From Amycolatopsis deserti (GTDB lineage: Bacteria > Actinomycetota > Actinomycetes > Mycobacteriales > Pseudonocardiaceae): a DNA stretch of 64,000 nt. Positions 17,258-24,606 of the stretch are shown here, one piece after another (within the stretch, counting starts at the first letter, position 1; each line of letters begins with the position of its first letter). Position numbers and translations under genes: made by a program. Location: positions 124,001 through 188,000 of the forward strand of contig NZ_BNAU01000008.1 of the NCBI RefSeq assembly GCF_014653945.1, in the 5' to 3' direction. The notes below the pieces were generated by a model. That model did no database searches. It was not told the origin of the DNA and saw nothing but the letters and a program-made list of their open reading frames with translations.

Positions 17258-17482
17258 GTGGCCGAGCGAATTCACGCGGAGATCGTCGCCAAGGTGATCG
17301 AGGTTGCCCGTAGCGTCGGGGCCGACCTCGTGGCGGGTGATGCGGTCCTGCTGCTGGAGTCGATGAAGATGGAGATCCCGGTGCTGACCGGGACCGCCTG
17401 CCGGCTGAGCCACCTGGCGGTGCGCGTCGGTGACGTCGTCCAGGAGGGCGATCTCCTGGCCGTCGTCGAGCAGGTGCCGTGA
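17258..17482 (+). CDS. Small biotin carboxyl carrier-like protein
   Basis: 74 residues from a GTG at 17258 with no strong SD. The whole protein is one biotinyl-lipoyl domain: VAERIHAEIVAKVIEVARS, the biotinylation site ESMKMEIP (Lys near residue 37) and GDVVQEGDLLAVVEQVP. Stand-alone carriers of this size exist in actinobacteria. It could deliver carboxybiotin to the carboxyltransferase encoded at 38918-40303 for extender-unit supply, but no biotin carboxylase gene is in the window. The GH4 gene starts 20 bases downstream. Confidence 0.75.
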   Translation: MAERIHAEIVAKVIEVARSVGADLVAGDAVLLLESMKMEIPVLTGTACRLSHLAVRVGDVVQEGDLLAVVEQVP

Positions 17483-17501
17483 GGGTGGAACGGACCCGGT
17501 C

Positions 17502-18782
17502 GTGCGCCTGACGATCATCGGTGGTGGCGGGTTCCGCACACCGCTCATCCACCGCGCCGTCGCGGGGTGGGGCGCGGTCCGGGAGATCGCCCTCTACGAC
17601 AGCGACCCCCGGCGGCTCGCGGCCATCGGCGCGGTCCTCGGGAACACCGGCGTCGTGCCGCACACCGATCTCGACGCGGCGCTGGCGGGTGCGGACTTCG
17701 TGTTCTGCGCGGTGCGCGTGGGCGGCACGCGAGGGCGTGTGATCGACGAACGCATCGCCCTCGACTGCGGCGTGCTGGGGCAGGAGACCGCGGGCGCGGG
17801 CGGGCTCGCCTACGGGCTGCGCGGCGTTCCGGTGCTGACGGCGCTGGCCCGCCGCATCGCGGAGCTGGCGCCCGCGGCGTGGGTCGTCAACTTCACCAAC
17901 CCGGTCGGAATGATCACGGAGGCCATGGCGGCGGTGCTGGGGGACCGGGTGATCGGGATCTGCGATTCCCCGGCCGGCCTGTTCCGGCGCGTCGCGTGGC
18001 TGCTCGGTGTCCCGGAGGACAGGGCGTCGTTCGACTACGCCGGGCTGAACCACCTGGGCTGGCTGCGCGCGGTCCGCGTGGCCGGTGCCGACCGGCTGCC
18101 CGGGTTGCTCGCCGGGGACCGGCTCGGCGCGATCGAGGAGGGCAGGCTCTTCGGCGTGCCGCTGCTGCGTGAGCTGGGCATGATCCCGAACGAGTACCTG
18201 TACTACTACTACGCCACGGCCGCCGCGATCGAGAAGGCGCGGAGGAGTCCCACTCGGGGCGCGTTCCTCCACGAACGCCAGGAAGCGTTCTACCGCGCCG
18301 CCCTGGCGGAGCCGTCGGCGGCGGCACGGCTCTGGACCGAAACGCTGGCCGAGCGGGAAGCGACCTATTCGCCGTCGCCCGCGCCGGCGAGCGGGGAACC
18401 CGCGGGCGGCGGCTACGAGGCGATGGCCGTCGCGGTGATGCGGGCCCTGGCCGGCGACGGCGCGGCGACCCCGGTGCTGAACGTCCGCAACCGCGGTGCC
18501 GTGCCCGGCCTGCCCGCGGACGCGATCGTCGAGGTCCCGTGCCTGGTGGACACGGGCGGCGCGCACCCGATCGCCGGGGACCCGCTGCCGGACGCGCAGC
18601 TCGCCCTGGCCCGCGCCGTGAAGACCGCCGAGCGGACGACGATCACCGCGGCACTGACCGGTTCGCGGGCGCTGGCCGAGGACGCCTTCGCGGCCCACCC
18701 GCTGGTGGGTGACCGATCAGTGGCGCGGCGTCTGGTGGCCCGGTACCGGGCGGCGCACCCGGAGTTGCAGGCGCTGCGCTGA
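17502..18782 (+). CDS. Glycoside hydrolase family 4 (6-phospho-beta-glucosidase type)
   Basis: 426 residues from the GTG at 17502. GH4 enzymes use NAD and a divalent metal. The NAD site LTIIGGGGFRTP, the FTNPVGMITE block (Asn133), the metal ligands Cys154 in GICDSPAG and His184 in LNHLGW, and the PNEYLYYYY segment are all present. It should cleave a 6-phospho-glycoside. It converges with a PfkB sugar kinase gene only ten bases away. Neither gene has an obvious role in aromatic polyketide assembly, so the pair may be an older neighbour. Confidence 0.85.
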   Translation: MRLTIIGGGGFRTPLIHRAVAGWGAVREIALYDSDPRRLAAIGAVLGNTGVVPHTDLDAALAGADFVFCAVRVGGTRGRVIDERIALDCGVLGQETAGAGGLAYGLRGVPVLTALARRIAELAPAAWVVNFTNPVGMITEAMAAVLGDRVIGICDSPAGLFRRVAWLLGVPEDRASFDYAGLNHLGWLRAVRVAGADRLPGLLAGDRLGAIEEGRLFGVPLLRELGMIPNEYLYYYYATAAAIEKARRSPTRGAFLHERQEAFYRAALAEPSAAARLWTETLAEREATYSPSPAPASGEPAGGGYEAMAVAVMRALAGDGAATPVLNVRNRGAVPGLPADAIVEVPCLVDTGGAHPIAGDPLPDAQLALARAVKTAERTTITAALTGSRALAEDAFAAHPLVGDRSVARRLVARYRAAHPELQALR

Positions 18783-18792
18783 GGCGCGGCGG

Positions 18793-19836
18793 TCACCGTG
18801 CCGGCTCGGCCCGCCCGCTCACCGCGGCCAGCGTGGCGCTCGCCCGGCGTACCGGGACCAGGCGGTGGCTCGGCAGCAGCCCCGCGACGAACGCGTAATC
18901 CTGCCGCAGCTCCTCGTCCGCCTCCCGCCACCAGGTGGCGATGTCGTGCCAGCCCGGCGCCGCCAGCGAGCCCCCGAACTGGCGCACCGACAGCGAAGCG
19001 CACAGCGTCGCGAACCGGACCCGTTCGGGCGTCGCCCATCCGGACAGCGTGCCCAGCACGAACGCCGCCGCGAACACATCGCCCGCGCCCGTCGTGTCGA
19101 TCGCCTCCACCGGTAGCGCCGGGACCGACACCACCTCGCCGCTCGCCCGGTCCGCGGCCACCACACCGTCCGCGCCGCACGTGATCACCACCAGCGGCAC
19201 GTGCCGGACCAGCTCGCGCAGCGCCGCCTCGACCGTTCGCTGCCCGGTCAGCGCCAGCGCCTCGTCCCGGTTCGGCAGGAACACGTCGCAGTGCCGCAGC
19301 TGGTCCAGCGCCTGCTCGCGGCACGCGGCCGACAGCTCCCACCCGATGTCGGCGAACACCAGCCCGCCCGACTCGCGCGCGAACCGCAGCCAGTTCTGCT
19401 CCTCGGTGCCCAGGTGGACGAAGTAGGCGCGCGCCCGCGGCGGCCGCCCGATCGCGGTGTCCAACGGCACCGGCCCGTCGTGGGCGTGGGTCACCATCGT
19501 CCGTTCCCCGTCCACCACCAGCGACACCGTCACCGGGGAATGCCAGCCGGGGAACCGCAGGGACCGTCCCAGGTCCACCCCCTCGTGAGCGGACAGCACC
19601 TCCCAGCAGTAGTCGCCGTAGGCGTCGGTGCCGAACATCGCGGCGAGCGAGGTCGACAGGCCGAGCCGGGACAGGGCCACCGCGAGGTTCGCGATCCCGC
19701 CCGGGCTCGACCCCATCCCCGGCGCGCGCACCTCCGTGCCCAGTGCGGGAAACCCGCGCAGCCCGGTCAGGACGACGTCGAAGAACACCGTGCCGGCGCA
19801 GAAGACGTCCACCGGCTCCGCAGCCATGCCCGTCAT
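18793..19836 (-). CDS. PfkB-family carbohydrate kinase
   Basis: 347 residues (an ATG at 19827 is an alternative start). The N-terminal glycine block SSPGGIANLAVALSRLG and the C-terminal catalytic motif DTTGAGDVFAAAFVLG define a ribokinase-family sugar or nucleoside kinase that phosphorylates with ATP; the Asp of GAGD is the catalytic base. The gene follows the SnoaL-like gene at 19844 on the same strand after seven bases, so they may share a transcript. Sugar specificity cannot be read from the sequence. Confidence 0.85.
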   Translation of the reverse strand: MTGMAAEPVDVFCAGTVFFDVVLTGLRGFPALGTEVRAPGMGSSPGGIANLAVALSRLGLSTSLAAMFGTDAYGDYCWEVLSAHEGVDLGRSLRFPGWHSPVTVSLVVDGERTMVTHAHDGPVPLDTAIGRPPRARAYFVHLGTEEQNWLRFARESGGLVFADIGWELSAACREQALDQLRHCDVFLPNRDEALALTGQRTVEAALRELVRHVPLVVITCGADGVVAADRASGEVVSVPALPVEAIDTTGAGDVFAAAFVLGTLSGWATPERVRFATLCASLSVRQFGGSLAAPGWHDIATWWREADEELRQDYAFVAGLLPSHRLVPVRRASATLAAVSGRAEPAR

Positions 19837-19843
19837 GGCGACG

Positions 19844-20299
19844 TCAGGACGCGCGCCGGGCCGAGGGCACCAGCAGCAGGTCGTCCCGCGTGATCGAGCG
19901 CGACTTCGTCAGCAGCTGCCCGTCGCGCACGACCAGGACGTCGTCGACCAGGCAGGTGGGCAGGAACGTCACCGAACCGTCCGCGTGCGTGAGGGTCACC
20001 AGCGCGTAGTACGACACCGTCACGGTGTCCTCGCCCGACGGCTCGATCAGCAGCTTGTCGAACCAGTGCCGGGGCACCACACCCTCGTGCTGGGCGAAGT
20101 TCGCCCGCAACGACTCCACGATCGCGGCGCGGCCCCGCACGTCGTCGTCGCGCGACGCGTGGTGCATCCGGCCGTCCTCGGTGAACGTCGCCGCGAACCC
20201 TTCGACGTCGGCGGAGTCGAGCAAGCGGATCTGCCGGGCGAAGAAGTGCTGCACCTCGGCGTAAACGCGGGCGCGGTCGGTGACATCGATGTGCGGCAT
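19844..20299 (-). CDS. SnoaL-like NTF2-fold protein (possible polyketide cyclase/dehydratase)
   Basis: 151 residues; AGGAGGG lies four bases before the ATG, a near-ideal SD. The NTF2-like pattern is YAEVQHFFARQIRLLDSADV, EGFAATFTEDGRMHHASR, TVTVSYYALVTLTHADG and LLTKSRSITRDDLLLVPS. Members of this group in benzoisochromanequinone clusters (ActVI-A and ActVI-3 type) help form or modify the pyran ring; others are small subunits of unrelated enzymes. It is divergent from the ActIV-like gene at 20471, which supports a pathway role. Confidence 0.7.
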   Translation of the reverse strand: MPHIDVTDRARVYAEVQHFFARQIRLLDSADVEGFAATFTEDGRMHHASRDDDVRGRAAIVESLRANFAQHEGVVPRHWFDKLLIEPSGEDTVTVSYYALVTLTHADGSVTFLPTCLVDDVLVVRDGQLLTKSRSITRDDLLLVPSARRAS

Positions 20300-20362
20300 G
20301 TGCCCTCCTGGCTCGGGAATCTCCGCCGAGCCTGGCCGCGCGGACTGGAGGTTCGCTGGAGG

Positions 20363-20416
20363 CGCGGTCGATGGGACCGCCCGGCGGCTGCAGCCTCCTT
20401 CGACCGCGATTCGACC
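20363..20416. promoter_or_regulatory. Divergent promoter region with inverted and 11-bp-spaced direct repeats
   Basis: Between the SnoaL-like and MBL-fold genes, CGCGGTCGA (20363-20371) and TCGACCGCG (20400-20408) form a perfect 9-bp inverted repeat. TTCGACC occurs at 20399-20405 and again at 20410-20416, exactly 11 bases apart, the helical spacing used by SARP activators. I infer a regulatory region, possibly for the SARP encoded at 40344-41234. No clear -10 hexamer was found. Confidence 0.35.
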
Positions 20417-20470
20417 ACCCGCTGGGAACCTGCCTTGGTGTGGAAGGGATCCACCGGATCGGAGAGTGCC

Positions 20471-21382
20471 GTGACCGCCACTTCGGAACGCCTCGGGCAG
20501 ATCGAACAGGTCGCCGAGGGCGTCTACGCCTACGTCCAGCCCGACGGCGGCTGGTGCGTCAACAACGCCGGGGTCGTCGTCTCCGGCGGGGAGTCCGCCG
20601 TCATCGACACCGCGGCGACCGAACGGCGCGCGCTGGGGCTCAGGGCCGCGGCGACGGGCGTGGGCGCGGACCGGCCGTCGGTGCTCGTCAACACCCACCA
20701 CCACAGCGACCACACCTTCGGCAACGTGTTCTTCGCGCCGGAGACGCTGATCGTGGCGAACGAGCCGACCCGCGCCGGGATCATCGAGAACGGCCTGAAC
20801 CTCCAGCAGCTGTGGCGCGACGTGGAGTGGGGCGCGGTCGGCGTGCGGCCCCCGGTCGTCACGTTCGAGGAGGCGCTGACCGTGCGGATCGGCGAACTGC
20901 GGCTGGAGCTGATCACCGTCGGCCCGGCGCACACGGTCGCCGACACCGTGGTGTGGATCCCGCAGCGGCGTGTGCTGTACACCGGTGACGTGGTGATGAG
21001 CGGGGTCACCCCGTTCACGCTGATGGGCTCGATCAGCGGGTCGGTCGCGGCGCTGGAGGCGTTGCGGCGCCTGGATCCCGCGGTCGTCGTGCCGGGCCAC
21101 GGCCCGGTCGCCGGGCCCGAGGTCATCGACGCGAACCTGGCCTACTTCCACCGGATCCGCGACCTGGTCGCCGACGCCGCCGGCCGCACGCCCCTGGAGA
21201 TCGCGGCCGCCGCCGGTGCCGGCCCGTTCGCCGGGTGGCTGGACAGCGAGCGCCTGGTGCCCAACATCCGCCGCGGCCTGGCCGAGGCCCAGGGACTCCC
21301 GCAAGGGGCGCCCCTGGACATCCTCGAAGCCTTCGGTGAGATGGTCACCTTCAACGGGGCGGCGCCTGCGTGCCACGCGTGA
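20471..21382 (+). CDS. Metallo-beta-lactamase-fold hydrolase, ActIV-like cyclase/thioesterase candidate
   Basis: 303 residues from the GTG at 20471 with GGAGAG five bases upstream. The zinc-binding motif THHHSDHTFGN, the later His in VGPAHTVADTVV, the TGDVVMSG Asp and the VPGHGPV His are all in place, so a dinuclear site is likely. ActIV of actinorhodin biosynthesis is an MBL-fold enzyme of the same length that closes the second ring and releases the product. The neighbouring SnoaL, ABM, hydroxyacyl-CoA dehydrogenase and flavin monooxygenase genes make this role attractive. The last 32 bases overlap the ABM gene tail to tail. Confidence 0.75.
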   Translation: MTATSERLGQIEQVAEGVYAYVQPDGGWCVNNAGVVVSGGESAVIDTAATERRALGLRAAATGVGADRPSVLVNTHHHSDHTFGNVFFAPETLIVANEPTRAGIIENGLNLQQLWRDVEWGAVGVRPPVVTFEEALTVRIGELRLELITVGPAHTVADTVVWIPQRRVLYTGDVVMSGVTPFTLMGSISGSVAALEALRRLDPAVVVPGHGPVAGPEVIDANLAYFHRIRDLVADAAGRTPLEIAAAAGAGPFAGWLDSERLVPNIRRGLAEAQGLPQGAPLDILEAFGEMVTFNGAAPACHA

Positions 21383-21698
21383 GCGGCGCCGAGTCGCGGG
21401 CGGCCAGGGTGGCGAAGAAGTCCGGCGCCACCTCGGTCAGCTCCTTCAGCTCGGCGAACCAGCCGAGCACCTCGGGTGAGCGCCGGTCGGCGGCGGCCTG
21501 GTGCGCGTCCAGGTCCCGCCACTCGGCGAGCATGTAGTACTTCTCGGCGTGGGTGTGCGACTGGAAGAACCGCAGGCGCACGAACCCGTCCTGCTCGCTC
21601 ATGTAGGCCGCGATCAGGTCGATGATCTCCCGGAACCGCACCGGGTCCCCGATGACCGTGATGGGGTTGATCATCGTGGTGGTCGTGAACTCGCTCAT
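21351..21698 (-). CDS. Antibiotic biosynthesis monooxygenase (ABM)-like protein
   Basis: 115 residues with the ferredoxin-like ABM fold: TTTMINPITVIGDPVRFREI, EQDGFVRLRFFQSH and KYYMLAEWRDLDAHQAA. Small ABM proteins such as ActVA-Orf6 oxidise anthrone-type intermediates to quinones without metal or flavin; others act as quinone monooxygenases or are accessory. The gene is the last of a leftward operon (flavin monooxygenase, dehydrogenase, ABM) with an ATGA overlap to the preceding dehydrogenase. Confidence 0.75.
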   Translation of the reverse strand: MSEFTTTTMINPITVIGDPVRFREIIDLIAAYMSEQDGFVRLRFFQSHTHAEKYYMLAEWRDLDAHQAAADRRSPEVLGWFAELKELTEVAPDFFATLAARDSAPLTRGTQAPPR

Positions 21699-22633
21699 CG
21701 GGCGTCCCCCTCCTCGTCGCGCAGCGCGGCCAGCACGGCGAGCTGACGGCGGTCCCGGGCGGCGACCCGCTGCTCGTAGCCGTCCGTGCCGTACGCGGTT
21801 TCGGTCTGGGCGATCAGCTCGGCGATGCCGTCGTCGTCCAGATCCGGCGTGCCCAGCTGCGACCAGCCCGCGGCGAGCCCGGCGCCGATGTGGCCGAACC
21901 ACTGGCGGATACCGCCCGGCCCGCCCCCGAGGTGCAGCGCCTGGAACGGACCGACCACCGCCCAGCGCGGACCGAGCGAACCGGTGATCGCGTCGTCGAT
22001 GTCGGCCGCGGTGGCCACGCCCTGCTGGATCAGGTGGATGCTTTCCCGCAGCAGGGCGGTCTGCAGCCGGTTCGCGATGAACCCGGCGATGGGCCGCCGC
22101 AGCACCACCGGCGTGCGGCCGAGCGCGGTGAGGAACTCGGTGGTCCGCCGGACGAGCTTCGGCTCGGTGTCCGGACCGCCCAGCACCTCTACCAGCGGGA
22201 TGACGTGCGGCGGGTTGAACGGGTGCGCGATGAGGACCCGGCCCGGCTGGGCGAGCCGCGCGCCGATCGCGTCCGGGAGCAGCGTCGAAGTGGACGACAG
22301 CAGGAGCGCGTCCGCCGGTGCGGCCTGTTCCACCGCCGCGAACAGCTCCTGCTTGTCCGCCAGCCGTTCGCTGATGCTCTCCAGCACCACCTCCGCCCCG
22401 GTGACCGCTTCGGCGACGTCGGTCGTCACGGTCAGCCGGGCGAGCAGCGCGTCGGCGTCGGCGGCCAGCGCGGGCGCGTGCAGGCGGACCGCCGCGGTGA
22501 CCGCATGCGCGGTCTCCGTCCGGCGCACCGCGACCCGGACCCGGTAGCCGGCGTCGGCTAGCAGGGCGGCCCAGCTCGCGCCGATGGTCCCGCCGCCGAG
22601 AACGGCGACGGCCGGGGAGTCATGCGTGCTCAT
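21695..22633 (-). CDS. 3-Hydroxyacyl-CoA dehydrogenase-like reductase (ActVI-1/carnitine dehydrogenase type)
   Basis: 312 residues from the ATG at 22633 (AAAGGAG, five bases upstream). The Rossmann motif is VAVLGGGTIGASWAALLADAG; the catalytic His is in LIAHPFNPPHVIPLVEV, and the C-terminal helical domain starts at GFIANRLQTALLRESIHL. In actinorhodin-type pathways ActVI-Orf1, a member of this family, stereospecifically reduces a carbonyl before pyran formation. Lambda-crystallin and L-carnitine dehydrogenase are relatives, so a catabolic role cannot be excluded. It is coupled to the genes on either side by overlaps. Confidence 0.78.
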   Translation of the reverse strand: MSTHDSPAVAVLGGGTIGASWAALLADAGYRVRVAVRRTETAHAVTAAVRLHAPALAADADALLARLTVTTDVAEAVTGAEVVLESISERLADKQELFAAVEQAAPADALLLSSTSTLLPDAIGARLAQPGRVLIAHPFNPPHVIPLVEVLGGPDTEPKLVRRTTEFLTALGRTPVVLRRPIAGFIANRLQTALLRESIHLIQQGVATAADIDDAITGSLGPRWAVVGPFQALHLGGGPGGIRQWFGHIGAGLAAGWSQLGTPDLDDDGIAELIAQTETAYGTDGYEQRVAARDRRQLAVLAALRDEEGDAR

Positions 22634-23720
22634 CAACACTCCTTTGGTCGGTCGACTCTTCGAGAAGGTGCAGCCACGCCGCCGACGCCTTGTCGAAACG
22701 CAGCGCGACGTGACTGGAGGCGGTGTGCACGTCCCGCCAGAACCGTTGCAGCGGACGGCCCCGGGACTGCCCCGCGGTCCCGGCTGCGGTGACCAGCCGG
22801 TCCACGGCGCTGACGAGCAAGGAGGCGGCGAGCGCGCTGTCGCGCAGGCCGCGCGCCACCTCCGCCGGGCCGGCGCCGCCCCGGTCGGCGGTGACCGCCA
22901 CGCGGTGCACCAGCAATTCCGCGGCGTCGGTCTCCCCGTCCGCGCGGGCCACGCCCACCGGGACCGGGGAACCGGGCCGCACCGTGCCGCGGAAGTCGTC
23001 GAAGGCGCCCCGCGCGGCGCCCAGCAGGGGAGCGGTGAACGTGAGCCCGCTGATCGCCCGCAGCGGGACCTCGAAAACCGGACCCGGGTTGCCGACGCTG
23101 TGGCCGGCGGCCGCGTCGGCGCTGCGGAACACCCGCTGCGGCGGCACGAGCACGTCGTCCAGGATCAGCGTGTGGCTCGCGGTGCCGCGCATGCCGACGG
23201 TGTGCCAGCTGTCCGCGGTCGTGAAGTCGGCGCGCGGCACCGCGACGAACACCGGGTCCCCGTCGTCCGGGCGGGTGCAGGCCAGCGCCCAGTCCGCCGT
23301 GTCGATCCCGCTGGTGTAGGGCCAGTGCCCGCTGACGCGCCAGCCCTCCGGCGTCGACCTGGCCCGGCCACCGGGCACCAGCGCCGCGGCGACGAGGACG
23401 TCCGGTCCCTTGTCCCACAGTTCGGCCTGCCCGTCCTCGGGCAGGTATGCGCCGAGCCGGGCGGAGTAGGCGAACAACGAGGCGAGCCACGCGGCGGACG
23501 TGTCGCCCCGGCCCACTTCGGCGACGGCGCGGGTCAGGTCGGCGAAGCCGCCTTCCGCGCCGCCCCAGCGGGCGGGCACGAGGTGGCGCGCGAACCCGGC
23601 CGCCACCACGGCTTCCACTGTCTCCGGGCCGACCGTGCGGTGGTCGTCGGCGTGGCCGGAGTGACGCGCGGCGACGGAGCGGGCGTGCGCGGCGTCGAGG
23701 ACGTGCGGGTCGGCTGCCAT
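22620..23720 (-). CDS. Flavin-dependent monooxygenase with acyl-CoA dehydrogenase fold (group D)
   Basis: 366 residues with the fold of HsaA, HpaB-like and ActVA-Orf5 oxygenases rather than true acyl-CoA dehydrogenases: ARWGGAEGGFADLTRAVAEV, GWRVSGHWPYTSGIDTADWA, WHTVGMRGTASHTLILDDVLVP and the C-terminal FWRDVHTASSHVALRF. The acyl-CoA dehydrogenase active-site Glu has no counterpart that I can see. Such enzymes need a separate flavin reductase, which is not in the window. Likely hydroxylates the aromatic polyketide. The stop overlaps the dehydrogenase gene by 14 bases. Confidence 0.75.
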   Translation of the reverse strand: MAADPHVLDAAHARSVAARHSGHADDHRTVGPETVEAVVAAGFARHLVPARWGGAEGGFADLTRAVAEVGRGDTSAAWLASLFAYSARLGAYLPEDGQAELWDKGPDVLVAAALVPGGRARSTPEGWRVSGHWPYTSGIDTADWALACTRPDDGDPVFVAVPRADFTTADSWHTVGMRGTASHTLILDDVLVPPQRVFRSADAAAGHSVGNPGPVFEVPLRAISGLTFTAPLLGAARGAFDDFRGTVRPGSPVPVGVARADGETDAAELLVHRVAVTADRGGAGPAEVARGLRDSALAASLLVSAVDRLVTAAGTAGQSRGRPLQRFWRDVHTASSHVALRFDKASAAWLHLLEESTDQRSVDEHA

Positions 23721-23835
23721 CCGCGTCTCCCTGGTGTGATCGGGGTTCCGCTACGGCGGAACCGGGCATGCCCAGGGTGGTGGCGGCGGCTGGAGACCGG
23801 GTCGAGCGGCGATCGCGCCCGGGGTCAGCCCAGCT

Positions 23836-23867
23836 CTGAGTCAGCTGAGTTCTGAGTCAGCTGAGTT
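23836..23867. repeat. Perfect 16-bp tandem duplication at the TetR 3' end
   Basis: CTGAGTCAGCTGAGTT occurs twice back to back (23836-23851 and 23852-23867). The TetR stop codon lies inside the right copy, so the protein end is unchanged. Each copy contains the short palindrome CAGCTG. It is probably a replication-slippage product. Confidence 0.85.
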
Positions 23868-24507
23868 CGGGGGCGTCCCGGAAGACGAGTTCCGGCCAGG
23901 TCGCCGCGGCGCCGGACAGCGCGGTGACGCCGGGGGCGGCGAGCCCGTCCAGGATCACGTCGAGGAACCGCAGCTGCAGCGCGGCGGCCCGGGCCGCGTC
24001 GATGCTCGGCGCCGAGCGCAGCTGCGTCAGCAGCAGGTAGATGTCGGCGGAGGTGACGCCCTCGCGCAGCGCGCCCTGCCGGTGCGCGGCGTCGACCAGC
24101 GCGTCCATCTCGGCGCGCAGCGCCGCCACCGCCTCGCCGATCTCCCCGCCCGCGGCGGAATTGCCGATCAGCACGAACAACGAGCACGAGCGCGCCTCGA
24201 CCATGCACCGCATGAACCGGCGCAGCGCCGACCAGCCGTCCGGCTCCTCCTCCCGCGCCGCGCGCGCCTCCTCGGTGGCGCGCCGCATCGCGCCGAGGCA
24301 CATCTCCCGCAGCAGGTCGGTCTTGCTGGGGTAGCGGCGGTAGATGCTGCCCATGCCGACCCCGGCCCTGGCGGCCACCGCGGAGACCGGAGCGTCCCAC
24401 CCGTGCTCGATGAACACGTCGCGGGCCGCGGCGAGCACGGTCACGTCGTTGCGTTCCGCCTCGGCGCGACGGCCACCGGCGGAGGGTTTGCGAGCCACGG
24501 TTGCCAC
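23857..24507 (-). CDS. TetR-family repressor, likely of the adjacent exporter
   Basis: 216 residues from the GTG at 24507. The N-terminal TetR helix-turn-helix is ERNDVTVLAAARDVFIEHGW, SAVAARAGVGMGSIYRRYPSK. The C-terminal ligand domain is ordinary in length (AEMDALVDAAHRQGALREGV, YLLLTQLRSAPSIDAARAAA). It is divergent from a DHA2 exporter gene with nested inverted repeats in the 99-base gap, the usual layout for a drug- or product-responsive repressor/exporter pair. Confidence 0.88.
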   Translation of the reverse strand: MATVARKPSAGGRRAEAERNDVTVLAAARDVFIEHGWDAPVSAVAARAGVGMGSIYRRYPSKTDLLREMCLGAMRRATEEARAAREEEPDGWSALRRFMRCMVEARSCSLFVLIGNSAAGGEIGEAVAALRAEMDALVDAAHRQGALREGVTSADIYLLLTQLRSAPSIDAARAAALQLRFLDVILDGLAAPGVTALSGAAATWPELVFRDAPELS

Positions 24508-24522
24508 GGTGCGGAGTCTACA

Positions 24523-24579
24523 GGAGCGGATCGTTCCGTTCGATCGACAAGCAGCTATCGGAACGGTATGCTCCGCTCC
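24523..24579 (+). promoter_or_regulatory. Exporter promoter with nested inverted repeats (TetR operator)
   Basis: TCGACA (24544-24549) and TATGCT (24567-24572), 17 bases apart, form a promoter for the exporter gene. It is enclosed by CGTTCCG (24532-24538)/CGGAACG (24559-24565) and, outside these, GGAGCGG (24523-24529)/CCGCTCC (24573-24579). Binding of the divergent TetR here would block RNA polymerase. Confidence 0.6.
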
Positions 24580-24606
24580 GATCAGTCCCCGTTCAAGGAG
24601 CCTTCC

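Noticed and set aside
14438..17482. A 1014-codon plus-strand frame ending at the biotin carrier
   Set aside because: Only the last 74 codons match a family; the rest is opposite the NB-ARC regulator or out of frame with SnoaL.
20363..20408. CGCGGTCGA/TCGACCGCG inverted repeat as a terminator
   Set aside because: It lies between divergent gene starts and has a 28-base loop, so a regulatory site is more likely than a terminator.
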